NCBI GenBank assembly: GCA_032622095.1
Contig: CP136062.1
Span: 3,284,001-3,348,000 of the forward strand
Reading direction: 5' to 3'
Source: Siphonodentalium dalli
Taxonomy: Eukaryota; Mollusca; Scaphopoda; Gadilida; Siphonodentaliidae
Length of the DNA stretch: 64,000 nucleotides
Shown here: positions 54,756 to 64,000 of the stretch, in pieces
Layout of the letters: each line of letters opens with the position of its first letter
Numbering within the stretch: the stretch's first letter is position 1
Notes under the pieces: model-generated
Told to the model about the DNA's origin: nothing
The model's input: only the letters and a program-made list of their open reading frames with translations
The model's database searches: none
Made by a program: the position numbers and the translations under genes

Positions 54756-56659
54756 ACAACCCAAAAGGGTTGTTTTACGGTATTACGTATGTGACGTCAG
54801 TAATTTCTATAACATGAAAAAATTGTTTTTACATCCGGGCGATTCAGACCTATGGGGCCTATGGTGGCCGCCATGTTGGAATAGAATTGTCAAATTAATA
54901 AAACGAATTTATTTTTCTTCTTCGATCAGCCTCCCTATAGCAACACTATTAAATTTGAAAAACAAAATCAACCTTATTCAAAATTAAATGCTTAATGTGG
55001 ATTTAGCTGACGCGGGCGCATAGCATTCGGCAAACATCGCCAGATTCCGTACCGTTACAGTTAGAATATTACGTCCCCTGGCAGGCTATAGCAACGTTGG
55101 AAATGATGACGTAATTTCGTTACAAAATGGTGGCGCTCTCGTGTCCGTCAGTCTTCTCCAAATTGGAAATGGAATTGCTTGTTATTGTTATCGCTCGTAT
55201 TTTAAATGTACAACGGTATCACAGCACGTAAGCGTTGAGAACAAACGAGAAAGCACAAGCGAAGATAGCACTACGAGCCAATTACTGGAATGACTTTAGA
55301 GTCAAAGCAGTCAAAAGAAGAAGAAGAATAACAACAACAACTTCTGAACTTGGTATTAATGTTAAGTTGTTTTGAAGTTGAAGTGAACTGTGTTCAAAGT
55401 GAAAATCAGTCAGTCGGAAAGAAACTCAATGACGAATCTGTGACTGAAAAAAATATGAAAATGAAGGTCACTGGAATGGAATGTGGACTGGTCTGTGCAG
55501 ACTGCTCACCACGGCGATTTGACTTGTTCTGTTATTGTTCAATTTTAAGTCTGTTTTCACCTGGACTGGTTTAGTGGTTAGAACTTAGACTTAGAGTTTC
55601 AACTGCAAGCGGCAAATCGTTCAATCTACTAACTACTTCTCTAAATAGTAAATTTAATTGTTAATATCTAACACTGTCATGTCAAACCTCAACTTGGGTC
55701 AAGGAAATCAGAAAATGGACATTTTAGAGCTGACTGATTTACTATACACAGTATAGTTCAGTCATGAACCGTTGAACGTAGCGCGTAGCTGGAACTTGTG
55801 GACGCAGTAATCGGTGAAAGCGTTCATGTGGCTTACTAATCTAATAATATTAGGATTGTATTAGTCAATTTAGTGATTACAGATTACTAAATTTAGTTAT
55901 CAACGACTTCAGCCACTCACTGTGAATGTGACTCAGGTCAAAATACAATTCTAGCCATCTACAGTCGACAGACTCGACACACAGATGTAACAAACATGTG
56001 AAGCCCAGTGAATTGGTGACTAACAAAGTGAGTCATTTATCTTCTTGTTGAGTGAAGGAAAAGAAGAACATCTCCCAATCCCACTTGGTCTCGGCACACT
56101 GCATAGTTCATGCAGTGACGGGTGAGAGGATATGCTTCCGGGCCAACTTTCCATCTGTGTGTATGAATTCTGTTTCCTGTGATGGACACATCAAGTTAAA
56201 TTTAATAATTATATTGCACGGTGATTAGTTTTAGCATTCTCACATATTAAATAATTCATGATTTTAACACTGTGTTCTCGATTTAAACCTTAAGCATAAA
56301 GCGGGAGCTTGATCAGCATGGCTAACATATATATATTAACTAGTGGCTAACTGGCTATTTGTGGAAAAATTATTAAATATAGCCCTGCGTATTTGCTATT
56401 GTCGACTTGACACATTGGGATTGGAATAATATGTATGCTAAACATAATAATTCCAGGCCAACTTAGTTGAACTGTCACGACCTTCTAGTTATACATGTAC
56501 ATGACTAATGTAGTAATGAGGCAATCATATAAATGTTTAATCTAGTAGCATTTTCTCAGACCATGCCATGAACATCTATGTATCTATGCCATTCCTCCCG
56601 GGCAATTATTAAAATGTTCATATACTATCAGATGCCTATTAACCAATAGTGTCAGCTAG
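54756..56659. other. Unannotated region
   Basis: About 1.9 kb. TGACGTCA is at 54792. GTGGCCGCCATGTTGG (54863) and AAAATGGTGGCGCTC (55124) are GC-richer patches of the kind seen near promoters but no gene is identifiable. The 74-residue frame at 55350-55574 has an ATG some bases in but no domain. Confidence 0.4.
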
Positions 56660-56765
56660 GCTTGCCACGATTATTCGATTAATCGACTAACCTTCGGCAG
56701 GTGTGGTAGTCGACGGTTATTTAATTTCGTCGACTAATCGCCCAAACTGGGGGGGGGGGGGGTGT
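56660..56765. mobile_element. hAT-like terminal fragment
   Basis: GGCTTGCCACGATTATTCGA followed by TTAATCGACTAA (56663-56693), and GTCGACTAATCG at 56729-56740, resemble the terminus and subterminal repeats of hAT-like element 1. A G tract of about 14 bases follows at 56749-56762. No partner end was found. Confidence 0.5.
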
Positions 56766-58039
56766 GCTGTGGGGTATGGTTGTGTATTTAAGCAGTACTA
56801 TGCGCAAATACCATGCCTAGAAGTAAAAGTTAACAGTGTATGTAGCACAATTTACCACCCGACAGCCTGTAGCCTACTGTCGCCACTTCTGATGCGGCTT
56901 CCTTTGATAACGCAGCCAACGGTTGGCGGTCTATCTTCAAAGGGTTCGGTGTGGCTTTGATGTCGTGTTACAGACTTGCCACTGTTTATATATTATGTTT
57001 AAATGTAAACCAATCTTCCTATGGATATGTAATTAGCGATCAACATATCCAAAAATGGACGACGTGCATGGGACTCATCTATATATTTGTTTTTTTCTTC
57101 AAATTTCATATTGTAAAACGTTCACCATTATTGATAATAATTGACAAAGTCACAAAATTCGCGGGACATGGAATGTTCAGTGTTACTAGACAGTTAATAA
57201 CAAGTTGGTGTCATCACTTATTAGTGCTACATACATTACATTCTCCAACTTGGTAACGTATATACCCCCTCAACCCATTACCGTACTGCACGTATGGCAA
57301 GCATATGCACGGTGCGTTGCATGCACGTGAGTGAGTAGATGGGCGCGAAGCGCCCGGGATGGTCGAAAAGATCGAGTGATCTTCTCCTTCACCCCACGGT
57401 TTGTTGTTGTTGGAGATATAGCACACAAAAAAACAGTCATGTCTGAACACGGCAAAAGCGGACATAATGAATTAATGTTATTCCTTGATTGAATTGATTG
57501 GATGGATTATTTGGGGAAGAGCCCACGAGCTTTAATATGGGGTGTGAGGGGTGACCCGGTGGGTCCCTTTAATATGTGGTTGAGCTGAGCGTGTCATCTA
57601 GTGCGCTGAAAAAGGAGCGGGGCCCGTGTTATAATTTTTAAAATAGTGTTAGTTTGTTAGTTGTTTAAAAGAAAAAACAACCAACCGCAAGGCAGAGCGT
57701 GTGATTCAATGTGATTCAATGCGCCATCATACCGCTATTCTGCTATAGCCAAATGCGCAGAGACAGTATGTTTTATTTATTTCGTTGTTTCTGGATGGGC
57801 CGCCCTACATTCCATAGCACGGGCGTAGGTGAAGACTCTGACAATTTTATGTGCAGAGTTGTTGGGTTACGATAAGTGAAGTAAATCTGAAGATTATGTA
57901 CAAGATAGGCTTTAATTGTTGACGATGTGAATGGTTTTGTACAGAGATATATATGATTACATGGTTACATTCAATAGTTTTTGTTTTTTTTTGGTAATTT
58001 CTTTATTTTGTTAAAATTGTATACATTTTGTACATTACA
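56766..58039. other. Unannotated region
   Basis: About 1.3 kb. Short hairpins GGGCGCGAAGCGCCC (57340-57354) and GAAAAGATCGAGTGATCTTCTC (57365-57386, described not as a gene). GTGATTCAATGTGATTCAAT at 57701 is a 10-bp direct duplicate. Confidence 0.4.
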
Positions 58040-58241
58040 GTGTGTTCTATTCTTGAGCCGTGAACCGTCCTACTCCCGAAGAAAACATCAGAGCGGCAAG
58101 CGGGACGATCATATTTTGGTATATGTCGTTCCTAACTCGTTGAGAGCTATGACCACTTATGGGTCTGTAGATCCTGCACCCCACCCCAAGCTAGTGCTGG
58201 GTCGGTTTTCAAGCCGGATCCCGCTTGGTTGGTGTTGTTAG
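58040..58241 (+). other. Exon-like segment
   Basis: TTTGTACATTACAG (acceptor-like, ending at 58040) precedes about 200 bp of balanced composition that ends at TTAG followed by GTGAGTGG (donor-like, from 58242). One frame (58068-58241) stays open until a TAG on the donor. The pair of splice-like sites lies 260 bp upstream of the SGNH-like fragment, so it could be a noncoding leader exon of the same transcript. Speculative. Confidence 0.25.
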
Positions 58242-58499
58242 GTGAGTGGAATGTATATGACATGAGCGCTAGCTTCTGAAAGTGAATCGTTAAGTTATAC
58301 CATGTAGGGTGTGCCTTTGAGAATGGGTGAATGGGTCAGTTTAAGCTTGCGCGGGCATTGATTGATGACGGCATGCTGTGAGCTCTATTCTGAAGCGGCG
58401 ATTTCGTGTAGTGCATGCTTTGTGGTGTGAGTGTGTTTTCGATCCGTCGTGTCTGCATAACAGGGACTCTAAAGAGCTGGAGGTCATCCGCCTTTAGAC

Positions 58500-58694
58500 A
58501 TGTCTAACACAGTGCGCGTTGCTATGTTTGGCAGTAGTCACCTTGCTCGTCTTGACGATTGGATGTATGATGGCGATTTTTGGTTTAATCTCCCGGACAA
58601 AGAAGTTCGCTTCTTTGCACGTGGTGGCTTAAATTTAGCAAATTGTTCTGAATTGTTCTGGGCCTGCACAATGACATCAGTTTGTTTGATCTAA
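58500..58694 (+). pseudogene. SGNH/GDSL hydrolase-like N-terminal fragment
   Basis: A 64-residue frame with an ATG start preceded in frame by a stop (about nine codons upstream). Residues 5-16 (TVRVAMFGSSHLARLDD) match block I of SGNH-type hydrolases, in which the nucleophile serine sits in G-x-S; residues 37-45 (VRFFARGGL) fit the next strand and the oxyanion-glycine turn of the same fold. The frame then drifts (CSELFWACTMTS) and stops, so blocks III and V with the remaining catalytic residues are missing. SGNH-like domains of this type are found in invertebrate genomes both in free genes and in transposable elements, so the source is uncertain. It is flanked downstream by a MITE (58903-59348). 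Fold call is by motif, not by search. Confidence 0.4.
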
Positions 58695-58902
58695 AATATT
58701 TATCCACTCCAGCCCCAAAACAATAGTCATTTGGCAAATTACCTCATTCATTTTTGAAGTGCCTATCATCTACTGAAGTTGGATCCTACCACAGGCCATA
58801 AATTATGTCTCATTGAGTCATTGTGCCCCATCCACGTAACCCGTTTTCATAAAAATGTATTCAGTATTATATGTAAATTTATCCAATAAAGATATTTTTC
58901 CC
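58695..58902. other. Short spacer downstream of the hydrolase-like fragment
   Basis: May contain decayed coding remnants; no clear continuation of the SGNH domain is readable in any frame. Confidence 0.35.
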
Positions 58903-59348
58903 TTAAAGGTCCTCAATCCGAATCAATAGTCCCCATATCATCAGATTCCAACAACAAGAAGATTTTTTGAAATGCCGCTTCAGTTGACAGAATCGATTAA
59001 TTGCTAAAAAAAAACTGCAGTCAATTATAGCATAAAATTGACAAAAACTTGCAATTTATCAACTTTTTGCTCAACGAATATTGCTGATTTGTCAAACATC
59101 TGACACACACACAAAAAAACAGTTGATTTTAGAATTATCCATCTTCATCTGCAATTTGGTCAGAAAAAGTATTCTCGTCTGCTGTTTGCTGGTCCACTAA
59201 AAAATTTAAATGATAAATTTTAAAAATCGGTATCTGATCACTATGAGCTTTGATGTTGTGGGTTCCTCGACTTGAATCAAATATTTTTCACCTCCGAAGT
59301 CAAGGAAATAATAATCTGCGAGGGTTAATTTGGATTGAGTACCTTTAA
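58903..59348. mobile_element. TTAA-flanked MITE, family M4, full copy
   Basis: TTAAAGGTCCTCAATCCGAAT on the left and, reversed, TTAAAGGTACTCAATCCAAAT on the right form inverted ends with two mismatches over about 20 bp, each bounded by TTAA (58903-58906 and 59345-59348). The right half matches 59985-60245. Interior is AT-rich and noncoding. Confidence 0.85.
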
Positions 59349-59872
59349 AATTGCAAAAATTCAATTAAAATAATTTTGCCTTGAAAATTGGTCGCTTGGC
59401 CAGATTCAACCTTCACCTGATGATTGCATTTTGAAGAAATATAGTAAAATGTGCTATATGGCTAATATCGCTTGACTGGCGCCATGGATATTGGTCTGGA
59501 AATTAGAGAAATGTTAGAGGCAATATCTCACTCTGACCCATGTCTAACTGTGGCCCACATTCCTCTATATCTGGTGCTGCAACATATTCTCGTGCAAATA
59601 GGTTTATTTGTACCTGAATATTCACATATGTTCATATTTTTTTTATTCATTTAAATTTGTTTAAATCAAAATTTAGAAAAACTAACGCCATTATACATTC
59701 TGCCAGGGCACCCTGGGTCACCACACCAAATTTCGTTGAAATCTGGGCACCAAAATTAACAAAGACATGTTGGTCTCAACTTTACTCCAGTCTTATATAT
59801 GTATATATAAACAGTCCCATGAAACATGTATACATTTATTGATGGACGTGTCATGGGCTCTTCATACAGGAT
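59349..59872. other. Unannotated spacer
   Basis: Low-complexity patches; frames 59472-59654 and 59657-59842 lack support. GGCACCCTGGGTCACCA at 59707 and ACCAAATTTCGTTGAAATCT at 59727 are repeat-like words. Confidence 0.4.
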
Positions 59873-59965
59873 CGCGTTCATTATTTCGAAGGTTCCATAT
59901 TCGCTATTCCAAAGGTTCTTATTCAGACATCGAAGGTTCGCTATTCTGAAGGTTTGCTATTCTGG
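59873..59965 (+). repeat. TTCCGAAGG-type module, forward arm
   Basis: TTATTTCGAAGGTTCCATAT, TCGCTATTCCAAAGGTTCTT, ATCGAAGGTTCGCTATTCTG and AAGGTTTGCTATTCTG match the modules at 22072 and 22562, with more divergence. Confidence 0.8.
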
Positions 59966-59984
59966 GCGTATTTAACCAGAAAAG

Positions 59985-60245
59985 ATGGACAACTCTAATA
60001 CCAAGTAGTTATTATTACCACGATTTTACAGTTATCCATCTTTATCTGGAAGACCGCCCATTTGACCTCGTCCTTCTGGCACGATCAGGCCCAGAAACAA
60101 TAAAAATAGCAAACTGCAAAGATCGATATCTAATTACTCTGAGCTTTGATGGGTGGGTTCCTCGACACTAATCAAATTTTTTTTTCCCCACCGAAACCAA
60201 GGAAGGAGTAATTTAACAGCGTCTTATCGGATTGAGTACCTTTAA
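59985..60245 (+). mobile_element. MITE family M4, truncated copy
   Basis: ACAGTTATCCATCTTTATCT, GATCGATATCTAATTACTCT, GAGCTTTGATG, GTGGGTTCCTCGACACTAAT and GATTGAGTACCTTTAACTTT match the right half of 58903-59348 and end at the same TTAA (60242-60245). The left end is missing. Confidence 0.85.
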
Positions 60246-60440
60246 CTTTTAAGTTATTTCCTTCATAAAAAGAGTCTTATGATAAAGAAACCTCTCAAAA
60301 CTTTAGAATATAGAATGAAACTTCAAAATAAAAGTTATAAAAACCTTCTGAATATCGAGGAATATAGAGAACCTTGGGAATGGCGAAACTTCGGTATAAT
60401 GAACCTTGGGATTAGCGAACCTTTGGACACAGAGTGACAT
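60246..60440 (-). repeat. TTCCGAAGG-type module, reverse arm
   Basis: AAGTTATTTCCTTCATAAAA, GAAACCTCTCAAAACTTTAG, AAAACCTTCTGAATATCG, GAACCTTGGGAATGGCGAAA and GCGAACCTTTGGACACAGAG are the reverse complement of the 22072-22300 block, ending TGACATGTC. With the forward arm at 59873 it brackets the truncated M4 copy. Confidence 0.85.
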
Positions 60441-60604
60441 GTCGCCGTCCTACGGTCCATACGTACTGGCGTGATCGTATATATCCCAAGTTGGCCAGAA
60501 ATACAGGCACTCCTATGAAACATACATTTTTCATTTTATAGATGGACGTACATGTACGTGTTTTTGGGTTGTCCATACGTACTGACGTAATCATATTATT
60601 GACA
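60441..60604. repeat. Short duplicate in spacer
   Basis: GTCCATACGTACTGGCGTGA (60455) and GTCCATACGTACTGACGTAA (60572) are a direct duplicate 117 bp apart, with ATGAAACATACATTTTTCAT between them. Confidence 0.7.
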
Positions 60605-61050
60605 AATAAATGGGAACGAGTAATTTTGGGGTCATTCGGTCCAAAAACAATGGCCGCCAGCAGCCATCTTGGATTTTACTCTTTGTATGACTAAATCCTT
60701 TAGCACGGGCTACATGTCGTACCTTTAGTCTGATCATCATATAATTTGTCATGGATGTTAATATTGATATGTAGATGGCAACGAGTTATTTTGGGGTAAT
60801 TCGGCTAAAAAACATGGCCACCAGCAGCCATCTTGGATTTTACTCTTTGTATGACTAAATCCTTTAGCAAGGGCTACGGGCTACGGTCGTACCTTTAGTC
60901 TGATCATCATGAAATTGCTCATGGCTGTTGAAATTGGAATGTAGATGGGAAAGAGTCATTTTTTGGATCATTCGGACAAAAAACATGGCCGCCAGCGGCC
61001 ATCTTTGATATCAAAATTCAATGCATTAGCACGGGCTACATGTTGTACGT
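60605..61050 (-). repeat. Helentron-like core array, reversed, copy 2
   Basis: Almost three ~160-bp units: ATGGGAACGAGTAATTTTGG, GGCCGCCAGCAGCCATCTTG, GATTTTACTCTTTGTATGAC, TAAATCCTTTAGCACGGGCT and ATTTGTCATGGATGTTAATA. Same orientation as 54355-54755; no terminal hairpin visible. Confidence 0.88.
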
Positions 61051-61423
61051 TGTAATCGCAATTTAATTGACAACTAAACCGGGAATATCGGCTTATATAT
61101 GTATCAAATGTTACGTAGGATATTGCTGAAGATCCTAGTAGTCGTAGGAAATCATACAAAGTAACTAGCGCCTTAATGTGACATGAATTGGGCTGTAGAA
61201 TAGCAATAGATAGTTTGTGAATCAGCTGAGAAATGGAACCACTAAGAAGTGATCAGAAACTGAAAGTCAGCTAAGAAATGGAACATTTTGCAGTGAATTT
61301 ACAGGCCATTTTATATAAGGAAGCGAACAAGAGAGAATATTGTTTGTGTGTATGTACAATTAGGGCTACCTGGAGAAGATTTTCCGACAGTTTCAATTTA
61401 TTTTACTGAATGGTTCGGAAGCA
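61051..61423. other. Unannotated spacer
   Basis: CAGCTGAGAAATGGAAC (61225) and CAGCTAAGAAATGGAAC (61267) are a short direct duplicate. No gene. Confidence 0.4.
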
Positions 61424-61812
61424 AAATAAGAAATATCGCATAAACAGTATGTTATTCTCATATGTTTAACCAGTGTAATGTAAACAAAAGTATAAAAAGT
61501 AACTTTTCTGGTGTTTGTTTATATTATGATGGTAAACATAAAGAGCGTTCTTTGTTGGTGAATTCCTGATATGGAATTAATAAATAGCGTTTATGCCATT
61601 TGTGTGTGATTAGCCAATAGCATTGTGCTGTCCTCTCTAACCCAACCAGGCTCTAACTGGGTAAAATATAGTAGGTATTTATGATAACATGCTGTTTACG
61701 CGATGGTCATGGTATATATGAACGAAACTGTATGCGTTTTAATGTTTTTCTGTTTACGGTGTTTGGAACAAATATGAATATTTTCGACAATTAAGGCCTC
61801 ACGTGCCTTTAA
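61424..61812. mobile_element. MITE family M1, 5'-truncated copy
   Basis: Nearly identical to 40197-40584 over about 390 bp, from AAATAAGAAATATCGCATAA to GGCCTCACGTGCCTTTAA, with fewer than about 20 differences seen by eye and ending at the same TTAA (61809-61812). The left 110 bp of the full copy is absent. Confidence 0.88.
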
Positions 61813-62150
61813 TACTGATGCACGTACTCCGGTAGCCTACGATATTTTCTTTATAAATGAGACAATAAAAGTAATATCTACACAGTAAATGTTTTCCTTA
61901 AGAATACTTGTTAATTTGTCATCAAACTTGCATGTTTCTGTGCGATAGCTGGTCAATTTTTTTTTATTGTTGTTTTCAAAATTATGAAAATGCAAAAGGA
62001 ATAAAACAATTTTAAATCTCCCGGATGATGACCCCAATCTCACGGAAAATCGTGACCAATCTCCCGGAAAATATGTTTTGAGGTTAACTGACTCGGTTCG
62101 CACAGAAGACGTATTGGTCAACTTCAAGCAACTACACGATACATGCTACC
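61813..62150. other. Unannotated spacer
   Basis: CCAATCTCACGGAAAATCGT and CCAATCTCCCGGAAAATATG at 62034 and 62054 are a short direct duplicate. No gene. Confidence 0.4.
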
Positions 62151-62345
62151 GCCCCCCCCCCCCCCCACGCACACACAAACACGCTCATGTGTTAAGGAAA
62201 TTGTCCACTCTATATATATGACACAAGCACACGATTCTCGGCAATCAACTTCCCTATGTATATATCCAATATAGTGCTGATTCACCCCCCCCCCCCCACT
62301 TACTATCTTCAATCTGACGACCCTTTGATTCCCCCCCCCCCCCAC
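62151..62345. repeat. Cluster of three poly-C tracts
   Basis: Runs of about 15, 14 and 13 C at 62152-62166, 62286-62299 and 62331-62343, with ACGCACACACAAACACGC following the first. The two minus-strand frames that read through these runs as polyglycine are not genes. Confidence 0.9.
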
Positions 62346-62716
62346 ATAGTCGCACTCGACTTTCCGCGCTATTGATAAGTTTAACATAATTTGTATAAAC
62401 CTTAATGAGTATATACGCACGCATGTGCAATATCAATATGAATATGATTATGCATGTCCACATCTATATATATCTCTGTTTTGTCAACATGTACGACGAT
62501 TTAAGATTAATTAAATTCTGATTCTGATATACATAATTCCTGCATACGGGTCCGTGGGGTGTCGTGGTTATAGTAGTCGAAAATCGTAATACAATGGATC
62601 GATAGTAAGGGTGAGTTTACATTGGTGTAGATCTACACGCATACAAGTGTAAACTGGAATATATCGAAATGCACACAGAAAGTAAACGGTATTCGTTCGT
62701 GCATGAGCAAAAATCG
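62346..62716. other. Unannotated spacer
   Basis: No gene or repeat recognised. Confidence 0.4.
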
Positions 62717-63018
62717 TATCCGTTATAGGTCACGATCAACACCGAGGCATTGCGACAGGCAATGTGATTAATTGTATCCGTTATAGGTCACGATCAACAC
62801 CGAGGCATTGCGACAGGCAATGTGATTAATTGTATCCGTTATAGGTCACGATCAACACCGAGGCATTACGACAGGCAATGTGATTAATACCGAGGCATTG
62901 CGACAGGCCGCATCAGCATCATGTGATTAATCGTATCCGTTATAGGTCACGATCAACACCGAGGCATTGCGACAGGCAAATCAAATGTGATTAATGTGAT
63001 TAATTAATGTGATTAATT
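62717..63018 (+). repeat. 58-bp tandem repeat, four to five copies
   Basis: TATCCGTTATAGGTCACGAT followed by CAACACCGAGGCATTGCGAC and AGGCAATGTGATTAATTG starts at 62717, 62775, 62833 and about 62934. The first three copies are identical except for one base. The third is followed by a partial copy (ACCGAGGCATTGCGACAGGC, then CGCATCAGCATC) and the array ends in ATGTGATTAATGTGATTAAT and TAATGTGATTAATTG. The uniformity points to a very recent expansion. Confidence 0.95.
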
Positions 63019-64000
63019 GTTACTGCGGCTTGGTGCTTAATATATGTTTGTTCAACCCACGTATTCAAGCTATTCCATGAGATCAGATGGTCCGTGAATT
63101 GAGGTGATCACATTTAAGTACTTGGTATATGGCCGAGCAAACATCTGAGACGATTTTCCATATTGCTGAATCAGAAATCAGAAACTCGGTTCACAACCAG
63201 AAGCCAGGAATCACAGAGTGACACACAGTTTTTGATACGGCATCAACGCTTTCTGAAATTGTGCGTAGTGTTTCCTGCTTCTCATAGACTCGGCTGAATC
63301 TAATTAAAACGTTGCTGACGCGGCACCAGGGACGTGACACCCCAAGTTGGTAATTGTTTTATTCAACAGTTGGAAATTTCATACCTGACACAAAATTTGT
63401 TAGAAACTTCACACCAACACTATGTTGAAATTGTTCTTGTAGTTTAAAGCTCGTGGGATTGGTCTGGTTCAAAGGGAGGGGTGTAGTAAGGAAATTCCAA
63501 TGTCGACCCCTACACAACGTGTGCCCTACGTACAAACGCGCAGTGAATTGTCCATTACCTGTCTACTGATGAACGCGCGTTCACTACCAGTAATCATGTT
63601 GTGATCACAGTAATCCGCCATACAAGACTTCACACAGTTATGTATACAGATCTACATCAATGTAAACATACCGAAGGGGTTAATATAAACCGGCCGTGGA
63701 CAACCAATAGCCCAAGACGTGACGGCAACACTCCCATTGACATGTTCGTCAAAGACTATTTCAGCGCTAAATATTAATTATCTTATCTAGTGGGATACCC
63801 CACTTCAGATTTTTAACGCAATGTTCGCGTCATGGATGTTTTGCAAACCTTTTCATTTTTCACATTTACCCACTGCCAGTGACTTATGCCCCTTTAACAA
63901 AGAATATCTTGCTGGGCTACGGTAAACAAGAATTGTCCCAATTTTGTCTCGATACGTATTTTAAATATTAGATATGGGAGTGATCGGGAGCAGGTCGCGT
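63019..64000. other. Mostly unannotated right end of window
   Basis: About 1 kb without a gene. A diverged copy of repeat G is at 63363-63450, and GACTTATGCCCCTTTAAC at 63880-63897 looks like the right terminus of a TTAA-type MITE whose left end I could not find. Confidence 0.4.

Noticed and set aside
62124-62463. Glycine-rich minus-strand frames
   Set aside because: They are translations of poly-C tracts.
62717-63018. CRISPR-like array of direct repeats
   Set aside because: The units are contiguous 58-bp tandem copies without unique spacers, and the window is eukaryotic.

Overview
This window looks like a repeat-dense stretch of animal genome, most likely from a marine lophotrochozoan and probably a mollusc. 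It is not bacterial: nearly all open frames are short, there are no operons, ribosome sites or RNA genes that I can find, and base composition is AT-rich and CpG-poor outside a few GC-rich repeats. The mollusc guess is inference. It rests on the abundance of TACATGTA-type words, on GGAGTTATCTCCC-type motifs, and on several elements ending in a hairpin that reads ...AATAGCTCAAACTTAC...GTAAGTTGAGCTA with ~160-bp internal repeats, the layout of the bivalve pearl/BIV160 and Helentron-associated (HINE) elements.

Layout. 1-1.36 kb: a ~175-bp BamHI satellite that flips orientation. 1.4-4.9 kb: dispersed and tandem duplicates. 5.7-8.0 kb: a ~160-bp satellite array bounded and interrupted by a second ~137-bp repeat in inverted orientation. 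8.9-12.2 kb: a GTAATC/GATTAC-rich element end, an inverted repeat pair and a 165-bp array. 13-14.1 kb: shuffled repeat modules. 18-28.3 kb: Helentron-like elements with ~160-bp cores, two of them lying between hAT-like terminal repeats, plus a satellite module linked to TTCCGAAGG repeats. 30.3-31.6 kb: a foldback element and an array of AAAGAGCG palindromes. 33-34.6 kb: ~348-bp tandem units and a dispersed repeat. 34.7-37.5 kb: a gag/ORF1-like fragment abutting a 2.3-kb foldback built of ~352-bp units. 38-40.6 kb: a palindrome, GC-rich repeats and a TTAA-flanked MITE. 41.6-45.3 kb: a decayed non-LTR retrotransposon on the minus strand, with endonuclease, reverse transcriptase and a 2A-like N-terminus. 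47-50 kb: MITEs and dispersed repeats. 50.45-51.2 kb: the longest undisturbed non-repeat open frame, with a Cys/His cluster. 51.4-54.8 kb: tandem repeats, a MITE and a reversed Helentron-like core. 58-64 kb: an SGNH-hydrolase-like fragment, two related MITEs, TTCCGAAGG arms, a Helentron-like core, a second copy of the 40-kb MITE, poly-C tracts and a very uniform 58-bp tandem repeat.

No complete, confidently functional host gene is visible. The coding signals are one retrotransposon relic (ORF2), one ORF1-like fragment, one cysteine-rich frame and one hydrolase-like fragment. The informative content is structural: satellites, foldbacks, nested insertions and a paralogous empty/filled insertion site. 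Repeat boundaries were read by eye and are good to roughly 5-20 bases unless an exact motif is given.
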